The notes: a model not told the origin generated them from the sequence alone. DNA of 64,000 bases from Streptomyces sp. NBC_00102 (GCF_026343115.1 NZ_JAPEMC010000003.1:372001-436000), one strand, 5' to 3'; positions 37,223 to 50,358 are shown, counted from the first letter of the stretch. Made by a program: numbers and translations.

Positions 37223-40200
37223 TCAGCCTTGGGCGCCCAGCCAGGCCTCGACGGCGGCGGCGGTGGTCGCCGAGTGCTCCTCCAGTACGGAGAAGTGGTC
37301 GCCCGGCACGTCGGTGGTCTCGTGCGGCAGCCGCCAGAAGGCGCGGGTGTCGCCCGCGGGGTCGTCGGGGGTCCCGGGGAGCGGCGCTTCGGCGCGGAGC
37401 AGCAGGGTGGGGGTGGTGACCGGCCGCGGCTGCCGGCTGCCGAAGGTGCGGAGGTAACTTCCCATCGTGGTGATGCCGTTGTCGGTGAGTCCGAGGTCGA
37501 GGGCGTCGAACCGGTCGACCATTCCGTTGATCATGGCGGGCATCCACCACTCCATGCCCGGCAGGGTCGCGGTGTCCGTCGGATAGGTGTCCACCATCGC
37601 GAGGCCCGTCGGCGGGGTGCCGCGCCGTTCGAGTTCTTCGGTGACCGCGTGGGCGACGCAGCCGCCCAGGGACCGTCCCAGCACGGCGAACGGCCGATCC
37701 CCCACCAGGCGTTGCACCGCGTCGGCCTGCATGGCCACGAACGTCTCCGCCGAGTCGGGCAGCGCGCTGCCTTCCGGGTAGCCGGGCGCGGGGACGGCGA
37801 GGACGTCGCGTACGCCGTGCAGTGCCTGGCCGAACCGGGCGTACTCGTGCGGTCCGGACAGGGCGGTGAGGGCGGGGAAGCAGACCAGTGCGGTGCGCGC
37901 GCCGCCCTGGGCCAGCACCACGGGTTCGGCGGCGTGGCGCGTACGTTCCGCCGGGCCGAAGGTGGACCTCAAACGTGATGCGGCGACCGCCACTTCGGTG
38001 GCGGCGGCGATCTCCTGGGCGGCGCAGAGCCGCAGGTAGAGCGTGGTGAGGGGCCCGTCGGCCGGGGCCGAGGGCTGTTGCCGCGCGTGCAGGAGTTCAC
38101 CCAAGTGCCGGGCGAGCGAGCTCGGTTCGGGGTAGCGGATGGTGAGCGCCCCGCCGAGGGTCAGGCCCGTCCGGGTGGTGAGCCGGGTACGCAGTTCGAC
38201 GGCGGAGAGCGAGTCCAGGCCCACTTCGACGAAGGCCCGGTCGGGCTCGACCGCGTCGGCCGACGTGTGCCCGAGGACGGCCGAGACCTCGGCCGTCACC
38301 AGGTCGAGCAGCGCGGTCTCGAGCACGGGCCCGGACAGCTCGGCGTGCCGCTCGGCCCAACTCGGCCCTTCGGGAGGGGACTCGGGGACGGAGGGCAGGG
38401 ATGCGCCGGTCGTGCCCCGGGTGACGGTGGCGTCGAGCCAGTGGCGGCGGCGCTGGAAGGGGTAGGTGGGCAGGTCCACCGTGTCGGGCCTGTGGCCCTC
38501 GAAGACGGCCCGCCAGTCGACCGGCACCCCGTCGGCGTGCAGGCGGGCCAGTGCTGTCAGAAGGGTCGCCGCCTCGGGCCGGCCGCCGCGCAGCAGCGGG
38601 ACGAGGACGGCCGGTGCGGGCTCCCGGTCGGCCAGGATCTCGGCGGCCAGTCCGGTGAGGACGGCGTCCGGCCCGATCTCGACGAACCGGGTCGCTCCCG
38701 AGGCCCGCAGCTCCCGGACCACGTCGAGGAAGCGGACCGGTCGCCGGGCGTGTTCGGTCCAGTGGTCCGCGGTGCCGAGTTCCCCCGCCGCGACGGGGAC
38801 GCCGGTCAGGTCGGAGATCACGGGGATGGCGGGCTCCTCGTACCGCAGCGCCTTGGCCGTACGGTGGAACTCGTCCAGCATCGGCTCCATGCGGGGCGAG
38901 TGGAACGCGTGGCTCACCCTCAGCCGGGAGGTTTTGCGGCCGCGGGCCTCGAAGGTGGCGGCGACGGCGAGGACGGGTTCCTCGTCGCCGGAGACGACCA
39001 CCGAGCGGGGACCGTTGACCGCGGCGATCGCGACGGTCGCCCCCGAGCCGGCGAGCGCCTCGGCGGCCTCTTCCTCGGTCGCTTCGACCGCCACCATGGC
39101 GCCGCCGGCCGGCAGCGCCTGCATCAGCCGGCCGCGTGCCGCGACCAGGGCGGCGGCGTCCTCCAGGGAGAACACCCCGGCCGCGTGGGCGGCGGCGAGC
39201 CCGCCGATCGAGTGTCCGGCGACGAGGTCGGGCCGCACGCCCCAGGTGTCCAGCAGCCGGAAGAGCGCGACCTCCACGGCGAAGAGGGCGGGCTGCGCGT
39301 ACTCGGTGCGGTCGAGCAGCCCGCCGTGGGCGGCGGAGAGGACGGCCTCGCGGACCGGGTGGGCGAGGTGGCCGGCGCAGTGGCGGTCGAGCGCGGCGGC
39401 CACCTCGTCGAAGGCACGGGCGTAGGCCGGGAACCGCTCGTGCAACTCCCGTCCCATGGAGACGCGTTGGCTGCCCTGCCCGGTGAAGAGGAAGGCGGTG
39501 CGGCCGGTGCGGGCCGCCCGGGGAAGATCTTCACCGGCTCCTACGACGACGGCCGAGGAGGCACCGTCCGCCAGCGCCCGCAGTCCGGCGAGAAGCTCGT
39601 CCCGGTCCCCCGCGACCACGGTGGCGCGGTGCGGGTGCGCAGTGCGGGCGGTGGCCAGCGTCCAGGACACGTCGAGCGGGTCGAGTCCGGGGCGGGACTC
39701 CAGCAGCTCCGCCAGCCGGGCCGCCTGGTCCCGCAGGGCCTGCGCCGACCTGGCGGAGAGCAGCCAGGGCAGCACGGCGGTGAGGGTCCGGGGCGCGGGA
39801 GTCACGGTGGCCGGCCCGTTCCCGTCCGGGTCGGGAGAGTCCGGAGCCGGCGCTGCCGGTGCCTCCTCGACGATCACGTGGGCGTTCGTCCCGCTCACAC
39901 CGAAGGCGGAGACGCCGGCCCGGCGGGGGCGGCCGGTCTCCGGCCAGGGCCGGGCCCCGTCCAGCAGCCGCACCCCGCCACCCGCCCACTCCACGTGCGG
40001 AGTGGGTGTGCCGGTGTGCAGGGACTGCGGCAGGACACCGTGGCGGATCGACTGCACCGCCTTGATCAGTCCGGCCACTCCGGCGGCGGCGGCCGTGTGG
40101 CCGATGTTGGACTTGAGGGAGCCGAGCCACAGCGGTGCCTCCTCGGACCGTCCGCTCCCGTAGACCTCCTGGAGCGCTTGGGCCTCGATCGGGTCGCCGA

Positions 40201-41239
40201 GGGTGGTGCCGGTACCGTGCCCCTCCACCAGGTCGACATCGTGCGGGGCGAGATCCGCGGCGGCCAGCGCCTGGCGGATGACCCTCTGCTGGGCGGGCCC
40301 GTTGGGCGCGGTCAGTCCGTTCGACGCGCCGTCCTGGTTCACCGCGGAACCGCGTACCACCGCGAGCACCCGGTGACCGAGCCGCCGCGCGTCCGACAGC
40401 CGTTCCACCAGCAGCAGGCCCACGCCCTCCGCCCAGCCGGTGCCGTCCGCCCCCGCGCCGTACGCACGGCAGCGGCCGTCCGGCGACAGGCCTCGCTGGC
40501 GGGAGAACTCCACGAAGCCGGCCGGGGTGGACATCACGGTCGCCCCGCCCGCGAGCGCGAGGTCGCACTCCCCCGACCGCAGCGCCTGTACGGCGAGGTG
40601 GAGCGCCACCAGCGAGGAGGAGCACGCCGTGTCCACCGTCACCGCCGGGCCCTCGAACCCGTACGTGTAGGAGATCCGCCCCGACGCCACGCTGGCGAGG
40701 TTGCCGATGCCGAGGTATCCCTCCAGTTCGGCCGGTACCTCGGTGAGACGGTGGTGGTAGTCCTGCGCGGTCAGGCCGACGAAGACACCGGTACGGCTGC
40801 CGCGCAGGGAGTCCGGCGCGATCCCGGCCCGCTCGAACGCCTCCCAGGACGACTCCAGCAGCAACCGCTGCTGCGGGTCGGTCGCCAGCGCCTCGCGCGG
40901 TGACATCCCGAAGAACTCCGCGTCGAAGTCGGCCGCGTCGTGGAGGAATCCGCCGTGTCTGGCGTAACTGGTGCCGGGGTTGCCTGGATCGGGGTCGTAG
41001 AGGGCTTCGAGGTCCCAGCCCCGGTCCTCGGGCCAGGGTCCGACGGCGTCGCCGCCGGCGGCCACCAACTCCCAGAGCGCGTCCGGCGAGTCCACTCCGC
41101 CCGGCAGTCTGCAGCTCATGCCGACGATGGCGATCGGCTCCCGGAGCCCGGCCTCGACCTCCCGCAGGCGCTTCTGCACCTCCCGGTTCTCGGCGAGCGC
41201 ACGCTTGAGGTAGCTGCGCAGCTTCTCCTCATCGGCCAC
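37223..41239 (-). CDS. Type I PKS, terminal module: KS-AT-ACP-TE
   Basis: 1338 residues from a GTG at 41239 behind GGAGGAGG. An N-terminal coiled-coil docking helix spans 1-32. KS is at 34-460 (Cys206, His341 in HGTGT, His381). AT is at 585-880 with GHSIG (Ser677) and HAFH at 777-780, predicting malonyl-CoA. ACP is at about 970-1055 with GLDSL (Ser1010). TE is at about 1110-1338 with GRSLGG (Ser1190), Asp1217 and His1315. There is no ketoreductase or dehydratase, so this module leaves a beta-keto group, and the TE faces a 3,5-dioxo chain. The KS reads EGHGTGT instead of the usual EAHGTGT. The gene lies 87 bp downstream of the preceding synthase. Confidence 0.97.
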   Translation of the reverse strand: MADEEKLRSYLKRALAENREVQKRLREVEAGLREPIAIVGMSCRLPGGVDSPDALWELVAAGGDAVGPWPEDRGWDLEALYDPDPGNPGTSYARHGGFLHDAADFDAEFFGMSPREALATDPQQRLLLESSWEAFERAGIAPDSLRGSRTGVFVGLTAQDYHHRLTEVPAELEGYLGIGNLASVASGRISYTYGFEGPAVTVDTACSSSLVALHLAVQALRSGECDLALAGGATVMSTPAGFVEFSRQRGLSPDGRCRAYGAGADGTGWAEGVGLLLVERLSDARRLGHRVLAVVRGSAVNQDGASNGLTAPNGPAQQRVIRQALAAADLAPHDVDLVEGHGTGTTLGDPIEAQALQEVYGSGRSEEAPLWLGSLKSNIGHTAAAAGVAGLIKAVQSIRHGVLPQSLHTGTPTPHVEWAGGGVRLLDGARPWPETGRPRRAGVSAFGVSGTNAHVIVEEAPAAPAPDSPDPDGNGPATVTPAPRTLTAVLPWLLSARSAQALRDQAARLAELLESRPGLDPLDVSWTLATARTAHPHRATVVAGDRDELLAGLRALADGASSAVVVGAGEDLPRAARTGRTAFLFTGQGSQRVSMGRELHERFPAYARAFDEVAAALDRHCAGHLAHPVREAVLSAAHGGLLDRTEYAQPALFAVEVALFRLLDTWGVRPDLVAGHSIGGLAAAHAAGVFSLEDAAALVAARGRLMQALPAGGAMVAVEATEEEAAEALAGSGATVAIAAVNGPRSVVVSGDEEPVLAVAATFEARGRKTSRLRVSHAFHSPRMEPMLDEFHRTAKALRYEEPAIPVISDLTGVPVAAGELGTADHWTEHARRPVRFLDVVRELRASGATRFVEIGPDAVLTGLAAEILADREPAPAVLVPLLRGGRPEAATLLTALARLHADGVPVDWRAVFEGHRPDTVDLPTYPFQRRRHWLDATVTRGTTGASLPSVPESPPEGPSWAERHAELSGPVLETALLDLVTAEVSAVLGHTSADAVEPDRAFVEVGLDSLSAVELRTRLTTRTGLTLGGALTIRYPEPSSLARHLGELLHARQQPSAPADGPLTTLYLRLCAAQEIAAATEVAVAASRLRSTFGPAERTRHAAEPVVLAQGGARTALVCFPALTALSGPHEYARFGQALHGVRDVLAVPAPGYPEGSALPDSAETFVAMQADAVQRLVGDRPFAVLGRSLGGCVAHAVTEELERRGTPPTGLAMVDTYPTDTATLPGMEWWMPAMINGMVDRFDALDLGLTDNGITTMGSYLRTFGSRQPRPVTTPTLLLRAEAPLPGTPDDPAGDTRAFWRLPHETTDVPGDHFSVLEEHSATTAAAVEAWLGAQG

Positions 41240-41326
41240 GACCGGTCACCTCCTCCATGGTCCGCACGCCTGTACCGAAATATGTTGATCCTGCCGCGCG
41301 TTGGCCGGCGGGCGGGTGGTCGTGGT

Positions 41327-44300
41327 TCATCGTGCCTCGCTGTCCATCAGCTCGAAGAGCTCTTCGTCGGTGGCCTCGTCCAGGTCGATCTCCTCGGCGT
41401 CCTCCTGGTCGGGCGCGGGCCGGGCAGTGTCCCAGCGGGCTACCAACGCGCGCAGACGGGCGAGGATGTCGGCCCCACTCGGATCGAGGGGACCGGCGCC
41501 GGGGACGGCCTCCTCCAGCAGGGCGAGGGCGTCCGCCGCCGAACCCCCGCCCGCCGTCGAACCCCCGTCCGCCACCGGATCCGCCGCCGGGGACGGCGCT
41601 TCGGGCAGCAGGGTGGCGAGGTGCGCGGCGACCGCGGCAGGGGTCGGGTGGTCGAAGACCAGAGTCGCCGGCAGCCGTACGCCGATGGCGGCGGCCAGCC
41701 GGTTGCGCAGATCGACGGCGGTCAGCGATTCCAGGCCGAGCCCCTTGAAGGCGTGGTCCGCGCCGATCTCCCCGGCGTCCTCGTGACCGAGCACCTCGGC
41801 CGTCTGGCGTACCACCAGGTCGAGCAGGGCCTTGGCGCGGGCGGCGGGTGACAGGGCGGCGAACCGCGACTCCCGGCGGGCCTGTTCCTGTTCACCGTTC
41901 TGGCCGCTGCCGAGTCCGGACACCCCGGACGCGGATCCTGCGAGCGGGCCGGTGGCAGCCGTGCCGGCGTCCAGCCAGTAGCGCCGGCGCTGGAAGGCGT
42001 ACGTGGGCAGTTCCACGCGCTCCGACCGCCCCGGCCGTCGGCCCTCGAACGCCGGGGACCAGTCCACCGCCACGCCCCGGGCGTGGACGACCGCGGCGGA
42101 GGTGAGGAAGCGGTCGAGTCCGCCGTGGTCCCGCCGCAGCGTCTCGGTCACCGCGACATCGGCGGCCTCGGTCTCGTCCACGGTGTCCTGGATGCTGCCG
42201 GTGAGCACCGGGTGCGGGCTGACCTCGATGAGGACGGTGTACCGGTCGGCGAGCAAGTCACGTACGACGGGGGCGAACCGGACCGTCTGCCGGATGTTGC
42301 GGTACCAGTACTCCGCGTCGAGCTCCCCGGGGCCGGCGAGCGCGGCGGTGACCGTGGACCAGAGCGGGATCTCGCCCTCGTGCGGCGTGACGAACGCGAG
42401 GCGTGCGAGGAGTTCGTCCTTCACCTCGTCGATCACCGGCGAGTGTCCGGCGACCGTGGCGGCCCTGATCAGGCGGGCACGCTCGCCGCGTGCCTCGCAC
42501 TCGGCGAGCAGTTCGCCGAGTGCCGCCTCGTCCCCGGCGACCACGGCGGCCGAGGGACCGTTGACCGTCGCCACCGAGAGCCGTCCGGGCCAGGCCGCGA
42601 TCCGGCGCTCGACCTCGGCGAGGGGCAGCGCCAGGGAGGCCATGCCGCCCTTCCCGACGAGCCCGGACAGGATCAGGCTGCGCTCGACGACGATGCGGGC
42701 GGCGTCCTCCAGCGTGAGGATGCCCGCCACGCAGGCGGCGGCCACCTCGCCCTGGCTGTGCCCGACCACCGCGTCCGGCCGCACCCCGTAGGCCTGCCAC
42801 TGGGCGGCGAGGGCCACCAGCACGGCCCACAGGGCGGGTTGGGCGACGTCCACCCGGTCCAGGCCGGGTGCGCCCGGTGTCTCCCGCAGGACGTCGAGGA
42901 GCGACCAGTCGACCAGGGGTTCCAGCGCCCGGGCGCACTCCTCGATGCGCTCGGCGAAGGCCGGCGCGGTGTCGAGGAGCCCTTGGGCCATCCCGGCCCA
43001 CTGCGAGCCGTGGCCGGGGAAGACGAAGACCGTGCGGGTCCCTTCGGAGGCGGTTCCCCGGACGAGGTTCCCGGCGGGTTCGCCCCGTACGAGCGCGCCC
43101 AGGCCGTCCGCGAGGCCGTCACGGCCCGCGGCCACCACCACCGCCCGGTGGTCGAAGTGCGAGCGGTCGGTGAGGAGCGCGTGGGCGGTCTCGGCCGCGG
43201 CCGGGACCCGGCCGGGGCGGTCGAGCAGCTCCAGGAGGCGCGCGGCTTGGTCGGACACGGCCTGCGGGGTCCGGCCGGAGAGCACCCAGGGCAGCGGGGA
43301 CGCGTCCTCGGGGGGATCGGTCTCGGGGGAGGTGTCGGGTCCGGTGCCGGGGGCCGCCTCCTCGGGGGCGGGCTGTTCGAGGATGACGTGGGCGTTGGTG
43401 CCGCTCACGCCGAAGGAGGAGACACCGGCGCGCAGCGGCCGGCCGTCCGCCCGCCAGGGCCGTTCCTCGGTGAGGAGGCGCACCCCGCCCGAGGCCCAGT
43501 CCACGTCGGGCGAGGGCGTGTCGACGTGCAGCGTCCTCGGCAGCACGCCGTGCCGCATGGCCTGCACCATCTTGATGACCCCGGCCACTCCGGCGGCGGC
43601 CTGGGTGTGGCCGATGTTGGACTTGAGGGAGCCGAGCCAGAGCGGGCGGTCCTCGGGGCGCCCGGTGCCGTACGCGGCCACCAGTGCCTGGGCCTCGATG
43701 GGGTCGCCGAGGGTGGTGCCGGTGCCGTGCCCCTCGACCGCGTCGACGTCGTGCGGCGCGAGGCCCGCTCCGGCGAGTGCCTGGCGGATGACGCGCTGCT
43801 GGGCGGGGCCGTTCGGCGCGGTCAGTCCGTTCGACGCGCCGTCCTGGTTCACCGCGGAGCCTCGGACCACCGCGAGTACGTGGTGGCCGAGCCGCCGTGC
43901 GTCGGACAGGCGTTCCACCAGCAGCAGGCCGACGCCCTCCGCCCAGCTCGTGCCGTCCGCCGAGGCCGCGTACGCCTTGACGTGGCCGTCGGGGGCGAAC
44001 GCCCGGTGCCGGGAGGTGGCGACCATGCCGGAGGGCGAGGCCATCACGGCGACGCCGCCCGCGAGCGCGAGGTCGCACTCCCCCGACCGCAGCGCCTGCG
44101 CCGCCAGGTGGAGCGCCACCAGCGAGGAGGAGCACGCCGTGTCCACCGTCACCGCCGGGCCCTCGAACCCGTACGTGTAGGAGATCCGCCCCGAAGCGAC
44201 GCTGGCGGCGCTGCCGTTGTGCAGGTAGCCCTCCAACTCCGGTGGCAGTTCACGCAGTCGGGAGGCGTAGTCGTTGTACATCACGCCGACGAAGACCCCC

Positions 44301-47300
44301 GTACGACTGCCGCGCAGGGAGTCCGGGGCGATGCCGGCCCGCTCGAACGCCTCCCAGGACGACTCCAGCAGCAACCGCTGCTGCGGGTCGGTCGCCAGCG
44401 CCTCGCGCGGCGAGATGCCGAAGAAGCCGGCGTCGAACTCGGCGGCGTCGTGCAGGAATCCGCCGTGCTGGGTGTAGGTGCGGCCCGGCTCGTCGGGGTC
44501 CTCGTCGAAGAGGTTCTCGTTGTCCCAGCCGCGGTCGGTGGGCCACGGGGTGATGGCGTCGCCGCCCTGGGAGACCAGGTCCCACAGATCGTCGGGCGAG
44601 GCCACCCCGCCCGGGAGCCGGCAGCTCATGCCGACGATGACGACCGGGTCGTCCGCGCCCGGGGCCGGGGCCGCCACTGCTGCCGGGGCTGGCGACCCGG
44701 TCTCCTCGCCGAGCAGTTCGGCGAGGAGAAAACGCGCCAGGGACCGGGGGGTGGGGTGGTCGAAGACGAGCGTGGGCGACAGCCGCAGCCCGCTCGCCGC
44801 GCCCAGACGGTTGCGGAGGTCCACGGCGGTGAGCGAGTCGAATCCGAGGTCCTTGAACGCCCGGCCCGAGGCGATCGAGTCCCGGTCGGTGCGCCCGAGT
44901 ACGGTCGCGGCTTCCGCGCGGACCAGGTCGGCCAGGAGTTCCTCGCGTGCGGCCGCGCCGAGCGGGAGGAGCCGTGCGGCGAGGGTGGTGCCGGTGCCGG
45001 ACGTACCGGCGGCCGGCCGGGCGACCGGCCTGCGGGTCGTCACGACGTCGCGGAGGACCGGCGGGATCTGCCCGGGCTCGGCGCCCTGCAGCAGGGCGAC
45101 CGGCACCAGGAGCGCGTGGCCGGTCGCCCCGGCCGCGTCGAGGAGCGCGAGGCCCTCGGGGGTGGTGAGGGCACGGGTGCCGTGGCGGGCGTTGCGGCGG
45201 TGGTCGGTGTCGTCGAGATGGCCGGTCAGTCCGCTGCTCTCCCCCCACAGGCCCCAGGCCAGCGAGGTCCCGACCAGGCCGTGGGCCCTGCGGTACGCCA
45301 TGAGGGCGTCGAGGAAGGTGTTGGCGGCGGCGTAGTTGCCCTGGCCGGGGACGCCGAGGACGCCCGCGGCCGAGGAGAACACCACGAACGCGGAGAGCGG
45401 GGCGTCCCGGGTGAGCGCGTGCAGGTTCCAGGCCGCGTCGGCCTTGGGACGCAGCACGGTGTCCAGGCGGCGGGGGGTGAGGGAGTCCACGACGCCGTCG
45501 TCCAGGGTGCCGGCCGCGTGCACGATGCCGGTGAGCGGGTGGGCTGCCGGTATGCCGTCCAGTACGTCCCGCAGGGCGTCCCGGTCGGCCGCGTCGGCGG
45601 CCGCCACGGTCACCCGGGCGCCGAGGGCTTCGAGTTCGGTGACGAACTCCGGGGCGCCCGGGGTGGAGAGGCCGCGCCGGCCGGTCAGCAGCAGGTGGCG
45701 TACTCCGTGTTCGGTGACGAGGTGGCGGGCCACCAGCTTGCCGAGCAGCCCGAGACCGCCGGTGACCAGGACGGTGCCCTCGGGCGGTCCGAAGCGCCAC
45801 GTCCGACTGGATTCGACGGAGTCGGGCTCGACAGGAATGAGCCGGGGGGTGTGGGCGGTGCCGGCGCGGAACGCGAGCTGGCTCTCGCCCGTCTCGACGG
45901 CCGTCGCGAGCGCCGCACCGAAGTCGAACGCCGCTGTTTCCGCTTCCTGTTCGATGCGCTCCGTGTCGATGAGCAGGAAGCGGCCGGGGTGTTCGGACTG
46001 GGCCGAGCGGAGCAGTCCCCAGACGGCGGCGGTGGTGAGGTCCGGCGACTCGGCGTCGACGGAGACAGCGCCCGAGGTCACCAATGCCAGTGGGACGGAG
46101 TCGAGTTCGGGGTGGGAGAGCCAGTCCTGCACGAGGGCGAGCACCCGCTCCAGGGCCGTCCGCGCCCGGACGGGCGGGGGCGTACCGTCCTCCGGCCGCT
46201 CGTCGGCGGGGACTTCGTACAGGACAGGTCCGGGTACGTGCCCGCCCGCGCGGACCCTGGCCGCGACCTCGGCGGGGTTCCGGAAGGGGACGAGGGTGTC
46301 CGTGTGCCGTGCTTCGGCGCCCTCCGGCAGGAGGATCGTGAGCGGTCCGGAAGCGGGGGTGGTGAGGGGCAACGGCGTCCAGCCGAGCCGGTGGAGCGGC
46401 TGTACCGCCCCGGGGCCGGAGGTGAGCCGGGCGGCGGCCACCGGGCGGTACACCAGGGAGTCGACGGAGACGACGGGGGTGCCCGTGGGGTCGGTGGCGT
46501 CCAGGGAGAGTCCGCCGTCGGCGGTGGGCGCGAGCCGTACCCGCAGGGCGGCCGCGCCCGAGGCGTGCAGCCGTACCCCGTTCCAGGCGAACGGCAGCAG
46601 CACCTCGTCCGGTCCGGCCTGCTGGGAGGCGCCGAGAGCCGCCGCGTGGAAGGAGGCGTCGAGCAGGGCCGGGTGCACCCCGAACTCACCCGCCGTCGGC
46701 ACCTCTTCACCGTCGAGCGCGACCTCGGCGAAGATCTCCTCGCCGAGCCGCCAGGCCGCGCGCAGCCCCTGGAAGCGGGGGCCGTAAGCGACTCCGGAGG
46801 CCGCGAGCCGGTCGTAGAGGCCGTCCAGCGGGAGCGCGGTGGCCCCCGGCGGCGGCCAGCTGCCCGGTACCGCCCCGGACCGCGCGTCCTCCGAGCGTGC
46901 GGGGAGGGCCGTACGGGAGAGGTATCCGGTCGCGTGCCGGGTCCAGCCCTCGCCGTCCGCCGCGTCCTGCGGGCGGGAGTGGACCGTCACCGCGCGGCGG
47001 CCGTCCTCGGCCGGAGCGGCCACGGCCACCTGGATCTGGAGGGAGTCGCCGGCCGGCAGCACGAGGGGAGCCTCGATCACCAGCTCCTCGACCGTGTCGC
47101 GGCCCGCTTCGTCGGCGGCCCGTACCGCCAGTTCCACGAGTGCGGTGCCGGGGACGAGGACGCGGTCGAGGACCGTGTGGTCGGCGAGCCAGGGGTGGGT
47201 ACGGACGGAGACGCGCCCCGTCAGGAGCAGCCCGTCGCCCTCGGCCGGCCGCAGCGACGCACCGAGCAGCGGGTGTCCGGCGGCGCGCAGGCCGAGACCG

Positions 47301-50101
47301 GGGGCGTCGGCCGCCTGGGCGGCCGTGCTCCGCAGCCAGAAGTGCTGCCGTTGGAAGGGGTAGGTGGGCAGGCCCGCCAGTTCCGCGGGGTTCGGGCGCG
47401 GTATCCCGAGCGCCGGGCTCCAGTCGACGGCGACGCCGTGGACCTGCGCCTCGGCGAGCGAGGCGAGGAAGCGGACCGGGCCGCCCTCGCCCCGGCGCAG
47501 CGAGCCGGTGACGACGGCTTCGGTGTCGGGGGCCGCCGCTTCGGCGGTCTCCTGCACGGCGGAGGTCAGCACCGGGTGCGGGCTCGCCTCGACGAACACG
47601 TCGTGGCCCTCGGCGAGGAGCTTGCGGACGGCGGGTTCGAAGAGGACGGTCTGCCGGAGGTTGGTGTACCAGTACGTGGCGTCCATCCCGGTCGTGTCGA
47701 GCCAGTCACCGGTGACCGTGGAGAGGAGGGGGACGGTCGCGGAGCGCGGTGCGACCGGCGCGAGGGCGGTCAGGAGCTCCTCGCGGACCGTCTCGACCTG
47801 GGCCGAGTGGGAGGCGTAGTCGACCGGGACCCTGCGGGCGCGTACGCCGTCCCGTTCGGCGGCGGCGATGAACTCGTCCAGGGCCGTCGGCTCGCCCGCG
47901 ACCACCACGGCGGAGGGGCCGTTGACCGTCGCCACCGAGATGCGCCCGCCCCAGGGGGCGATCGCCGTCTCGGCCTCGGGCAGCGGCAGCACCACGGAGA
48001 CCATGCCGCCGCCGCCGGAGAGCGCGACGATCGCCCGGCTGCGCAGGGCGACCACCCGGGCCGCGTCCTCCAGGGTCAGGGCCCCGGCGACGTACGCGGC
48101 GGCGATCTCACCCTGGCTGTGGCCGATCACCGCGTCGGGGCGTACCCCGTACGACTGCCAGAGCTCGGCGAGGGAGACCATGACGGCCCAGAGCGCGGGC
48201 TGCACGACGTCCACCCGTTCGTGGTCGGGGGTGCCCTCCGCCCCGCGCAGTACGTCGGTCAGCGACCAGTCGGTCCAGGGTTCGAGCGCCCGGGCGCAGG
48301 CCTCGATGCTCTCGGCGAACACCGGTGCGGTGTCGAGGAGTTCCCGGGCCATGCCGATCCACTGGGAGCCCTGGCCGGGGAAGACGAACACCGTGCGGCG
48401 CTCGCCCCCCGCGCTTCCCCGTACGACTCCGGGCGCCGACTCCCCCGAGGCGAGCGCGTCGAGTCCGGCGAGCAACTCCTCGCCGGTGGCGCCGACGACG
48501 ACCGCTCGCTCCTCGAACGCGGTCCTTCCCGCCACGAGTTCACGGGCGACGGCGGCCGTGTCCGGTCCGGTGCGGAGGTATGCGGCGAGGTCGGCGGCCC
48601 GCGCGGCGAGGGCGGCGGGGGTACGCGCGGAGAGCAGCAGGGGTACGGCTGCGGGCTCGCTGACGCCCTGCGGCTCGTCTCCCGGCTCTCCCGCCGGTTC
48701 GGCTGCGGCCGGCGCGGCTTCGGGGGCCTGTTCCAGGATGATGTGGGTGTTGGTGCCGCTCATGCCGAAGGCGGACACGCCCGCGCGGCGCGGCTCACCG
48801 GTCTCGGGCCAGGGCCGGTGGTCGGCGAGGAGGGACACGGCGCCGGAGGCCCAGTCGACGTGCGGCGTCGGCTCGTCCAGGTGGAGGGTCTTCGGGAGGA
48901 CCCCGTGCCGCATGGCCTGCACCATCTTGATGACGCCGGCCACCCCGGCCGCCGCCTGGGTGTGGGCGATGTTCGACTTCACGGAGCCGAGCCACAGGGG
49001 GGCGTCGTCGGTGTGCTCCTGGCCGTAGGTGGCGAGCAGCGCCTGCGCTTCGATGGGGTCGCCCAGGGTGGTGCCGGTGCCGTGCGCCTCGACGGCGTCG
49101 ACCTGGCCTGCGGTCAGGCGGGCGTCTGCCAGCGCCTGCCGGATGACGCGCTGCTGGGCGGGACCGTTGGGTGCGGTCAGTCCGTGCGAGGCGCCGTCCT
49201 GGTTGGCGGCGGTGCCCCTGATGACGGCGAGCACCCGGTGGCCGAGGCGACGCGCGTCGGAGAGCCGTTCGACCAGCAGCAGCCCCGCGCCCTCGGACCA
49301 GCCGGTCCCGTCGGCGGAACCGGCGAAGGCCTTGCAGCGTCCGTCCGCCGCGAGCCCGTGCTGCCGGGAGAACTCCACGAAGGTGGAGGGAGTGGTCATG
49401 ACGGTGACCCCGCCGGCCAGCGCGAGGTCGCACTCGCCGGAGCGCAGCGACCGTACGGCCAGGTGGAGGGCGACCGAGGAGGAGGAGCAGGCCGTGTCGA
49501 CGGTGACGGCGGGGCCCTCGAACCCGAAGGTGTACGAGATGCGGCCGGAGGCGACGCTCGCCGCGTTGCCGACGACGATGTAGCCCTCCAGGTCCTCGGG
49601 GACTGCGCCGACGGGGGGCGCGTAGTCGTTGCCGTTGCTGCCCACGAAGACGCCGGTGCTGCTGCCGCGCAGGGTCTCGGGCCGGATGCCCGCCCGTTCG
49701 AACGTCTCCCAGGCCGTCTCCAGCAGCAGCCGGTGCTGCGGGTCGGTGGCCAGTGCCTCGCGGGGCGAGATGCCGAAGAAGTCGGTGTCGAAGTCGCCGG
49801 GGGACGCGAGGAACGCTCCCCGCCGGGTGGAGGAGGTGCCGGGCCGGTCCGGGTCCGTGTCGAAGAGGGTGGAGGTGTCCCAGCCCCGGTTGTCGGGGAA
49901 GTCGCCGACCACGTCGCCGCCTTCGGAGACCAGCCGCCACAGGTCCTCCGGGGAGTCGATCCCGCCGGGGAAGTGGCAGCCCATGCCGACGATGGCGACG
50001 GGTTCCTGTCCGCCCTCTTCGGTGTCGCGCAACTTCTTGCGGGTCTCGTGGAGTTCGGCGGTGACCCGCTCCAGGAGATACCGCATCCGGCTGTCGTTCA
50101 T
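41327..50101 (-). CDS. Type I PKS, two modules: KS-AT-DH-KR-ACP / KS-AT-ACP
   Basis: 2924 residues. A docking helix spans 1-30. First module: KS 33-455 (Cys205), AT 570-875 with GHSQG (Ser662) and YASH 762-765 (methylmalonyl), DH about 940-1220 (His975, Asp1148), B-type KR about 1440-1640 ([11 protein letters not shown], Ser1577, Tyr1590), ACP Ser1756. Second module: KS 1818-2240 (Cys1990), AT 2355-2660 with GHSQG (Ser2449) and VAGH 2550-2553 (ethyl- or larger alkylmalonyl), ACP Ser2792 in an unusual GLESL. No ER is present. It should add a 2-methyl-enoyl unit, then an alkyl-branched beta-keto unit. The acidic C-terminal tail ([20 protein letters not shown]) fits docking to the next synthase. 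Confidence 0.97.
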   Translation of the reverse strand: MNDSRMRYLLERVTAELHETRKKLRDTEEGGQEPVAIVGMGCHFPGGIDSPEDLWRLVSEGGDVVGDFPDNRGWDTSTLFDTDPDRPGTSSTRRGAFLASPGDFDTDFFGISPREALATDPQHRLLLETAWETFERAGIRPETLRGSSTGVFVGSNGNDYAPPVGAVPEDLEGYIVVGNAASVASGRISYTFGFEGPAVTVDTACSSSSVALHLAVRSLRSGECDLALAGGVTVMTTPSTFVEFSRQHGLAADGRCKAFAGSADGTGWSEGAGLLLVERLSDARRLGHRVLAVIRGTAANQDGASHGLTAPNGPAQQRVIRQALADARLTAGQVDAVEAHGTGTTLGDPIEAQALLATYGQEHTDDAPLWLGSVKSNIAHTQAAAGVAGVIKMVQAMRHGVLPKTLHLDEPTPHVDWASGAVSLLADHRPWPETGEPRRAGVSAFGMSGTNTHIILEQAPEAAPAAAEPAGEPGDEPQGVSEPAAVPLLLSARTPAALAARAADLAAYLRTGPDTAAVARELVAGRTAFEERAVVVGATGEELLAGLDALASGESAPGVVRGSAGGERRTVFVFPGQGSQWIGMARELLDTAPVFAESIEACARALEPWTDWSLTDVLRGAEGTPDHERVDVVQPALWAVMVSLAELWQSYGVRPDAVIGHSQGEIAAAYVAGALTLEDAARVVALRSRAIVALSGGGGMVSVVLPLPEAETAIAPWGGRISVATVNGPSAVVVAGEPTALDEFIAAAERDGVRARRVPVDYASHSAQVETVREELLTALAPVAPRSATVPLLSTVTGDWLDTTGMDATYWYTNLRQTVLFEPAVRKLLAEGHDVFVEASPHPVLTSAVQETAEAAAPDTEAVVTGSLRRGEGGPVRFLASLAEAQVHGVAVDWSPALGIPRPNPAELAGLPTYPFQRQHFWLRSTAAQAADAPGLGLRAAGHPLLGASLRPAEGDGLLLTGRVSVRTHPWLADHTVLDRVLVPGTALVELAVRAADEAGRDTVEELVIEAPLVLPAGDSLQIQVAVAAPAEDGRRAVTVHSRPQDAADGEGWTRHATGYLSRTALPARSEDARSGAVPGSWPPPGATALPLDGLYDRLAASGVAYGPRFQGLRAAWRLGEEIFAEVALDGEEVPTAGEFGVHPALLDASFHAAALGASQQAGPDEVLLPFAWNGVRLHASGAAALRVRLAPTADGGLSLDATDPTGTPVVSVDSLVYRPVAAARLTSGPGAVQPLHRLGWTPLPLTTPASGPLTILLPEGAEARHTDTLVPFRNPAEVAARVRAGGHVPGPVLYEVPADERPEDGTPPPVRARTALERVLALVQDWLSHPELDSVPLALVTSGAVSVDAESPDLTTAAVWGLLRSAQSEHPGRFLLIDTERIEQEAETAAFDFGAALATAVETGESQLAFRAGTAHTPRLIPVEPDSVESSRTWRFGPPEGTVLVTGGLGLLGKLVARHLVTEHGVRHLLLTGRRGLSTPGAPEFVTELEALGARVTVAAADAADRDALRDVLDGIPAAHPLTGIVHAAGTLDDGVVDSLTPRRLDTVLRPKADAAWNLHALTRDAPLSAFVVFSSAAGVLGVPGQGNYAAANTFLDALMAYRRAHGLVGTSLAWGLWGESSGLTGHLDDTDHRRNARHGTRALTTPEGLALLDAAGATGHALLVPVALLQGAEPGQIPPVLRDVVTTRRPVARPAAGTSGTGTTLAARLLPLGAAAREELLADLVRAEAATVLGRTDRDSIASGRAFKDLGFDSLTAVDLRNRLGAASGLRLSPTLVFDHPTPRSLARFLLAELLGEETGSPAPAAVAAPAPGADDPVVIVGMSCRLPGGVASPDDLWDLVSQGGDAITPWPTDRGWDNENLFDEDPDEPGRTYTQHGGFLHDAAEFDAGFFGISPREALATDPQQRLLLESSWEAFERAGIAPDSLRGSRTGVFVGVMYNDYASRLRELPPELEGYLHNGSAASVASGRISYTYGFEGPAVTVDTACSSSLVALHLAAQALRSGECDLALAGGVAVMASPSGMVATSRHRAFAPDGHVKAYAASADGTSWAEGVGLLLVERLSDARRLGHHVLAVVRGSAVNQDGASNGLTAPNGPAQQRVIRQALAGAGLAPHDVDAVEGHGTGTTLGDPIEAQALVAAYGTGRPEDRPLWLGSLKSNIGHTQAAAGVAGVIKMVQAMRHGVLPRTLHVDTPSPDVDWASGGVRLLTEERPWRADGRPLRAGVSSFGVSGTNAHVILEQPAPEEAAPGTGPDTSPETDPPEDASPLPWVLSGRTPQAVSDQAARLLELLDRPGRVPAAAETAHALLTDRSHFDHRAVVVAAGRDGLADGLGALVRGEPAGNLVRGTASEGTRTVFVFPGHGSQWAGMAQGLLDTAPAFAERIEECARALEPLVDWSLLDVLRETPGAPGLDRVDVAQPALWAVLVALAAQWQAYGVRPDAVVGHSQGEVAAACVAGILTLEDAARIVVERSLILSGLVGKGGMASLALPLAEVERRIAAWPGRLSVATVNGPSAAVVAGDEAALGELLAECEARGERARLIRAATVAGHSPVIDEVKDELLARLAFVTPHEGEIPLWSTVTAALAGPGELDAEYWYRNIRQTVRFAPVVRDLLADRYTVLIEVSPHPVLTGSIQDTVDETEAADVAVTETLRRDHGGLDRFLTSAAVVHARGVAVDWSPAFEGRRPGRSERVELPTYAFQRRRYWLDAGTAATGPLAGSASGVSGLGSGQNGEQEQARRESRFAALSPAARAKALLDLVVRQTAEVLGHEDAGEIGADHAFKGLGLESLTAVDLRNRLAAAIGVRLPATLVFDHPTPAAVAAHLATLLPEAPSPAADPVADGGSTAGGGSAADALALLEEAVPGAGPLDPSGADILARLRALVARWDTARPAPDQEDAEEIDLDEATDEELFELMDSEAR

Positions 50102-50260
50102 GAATCCACCCTTCGTGCGGAGTGCCCGGTGCTGGGAAGGCCGAGCGGATCAGGCAGGGGGCCGACCGCCCCGGGGTGGGCGGTCGGTGGTGCGTTTCGT
50201 GCGGGCCGGGCGTGGACGGGGAGGTCGGCCTCCCCGCGTGTATCGGGAGATGCGGGTCCA

Positions 50261-50358
50261 GGGATGCCTCGGACGTGGGCCCGGGATGCCTCGGACGTGG
50301 GACAGGGGGCGCCTCGGACGTGGGACAGGGGGCGCCTCGGACGGGATCGAGGGGCGCC

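Noticed and set aside
32727..37550. A 1607-residue minus-strand frame across the LAL regulator
   Set aside because: Antisense to the regulator and in another frame of the monooxygenase; repetitive Arg/Pro-rich translation.
46000..46500. An enoylreductase domain in module 2
   Set aside because: The stretch between DH and KR matches the structural half of a KR; no ER NADPH-binding motif is present.
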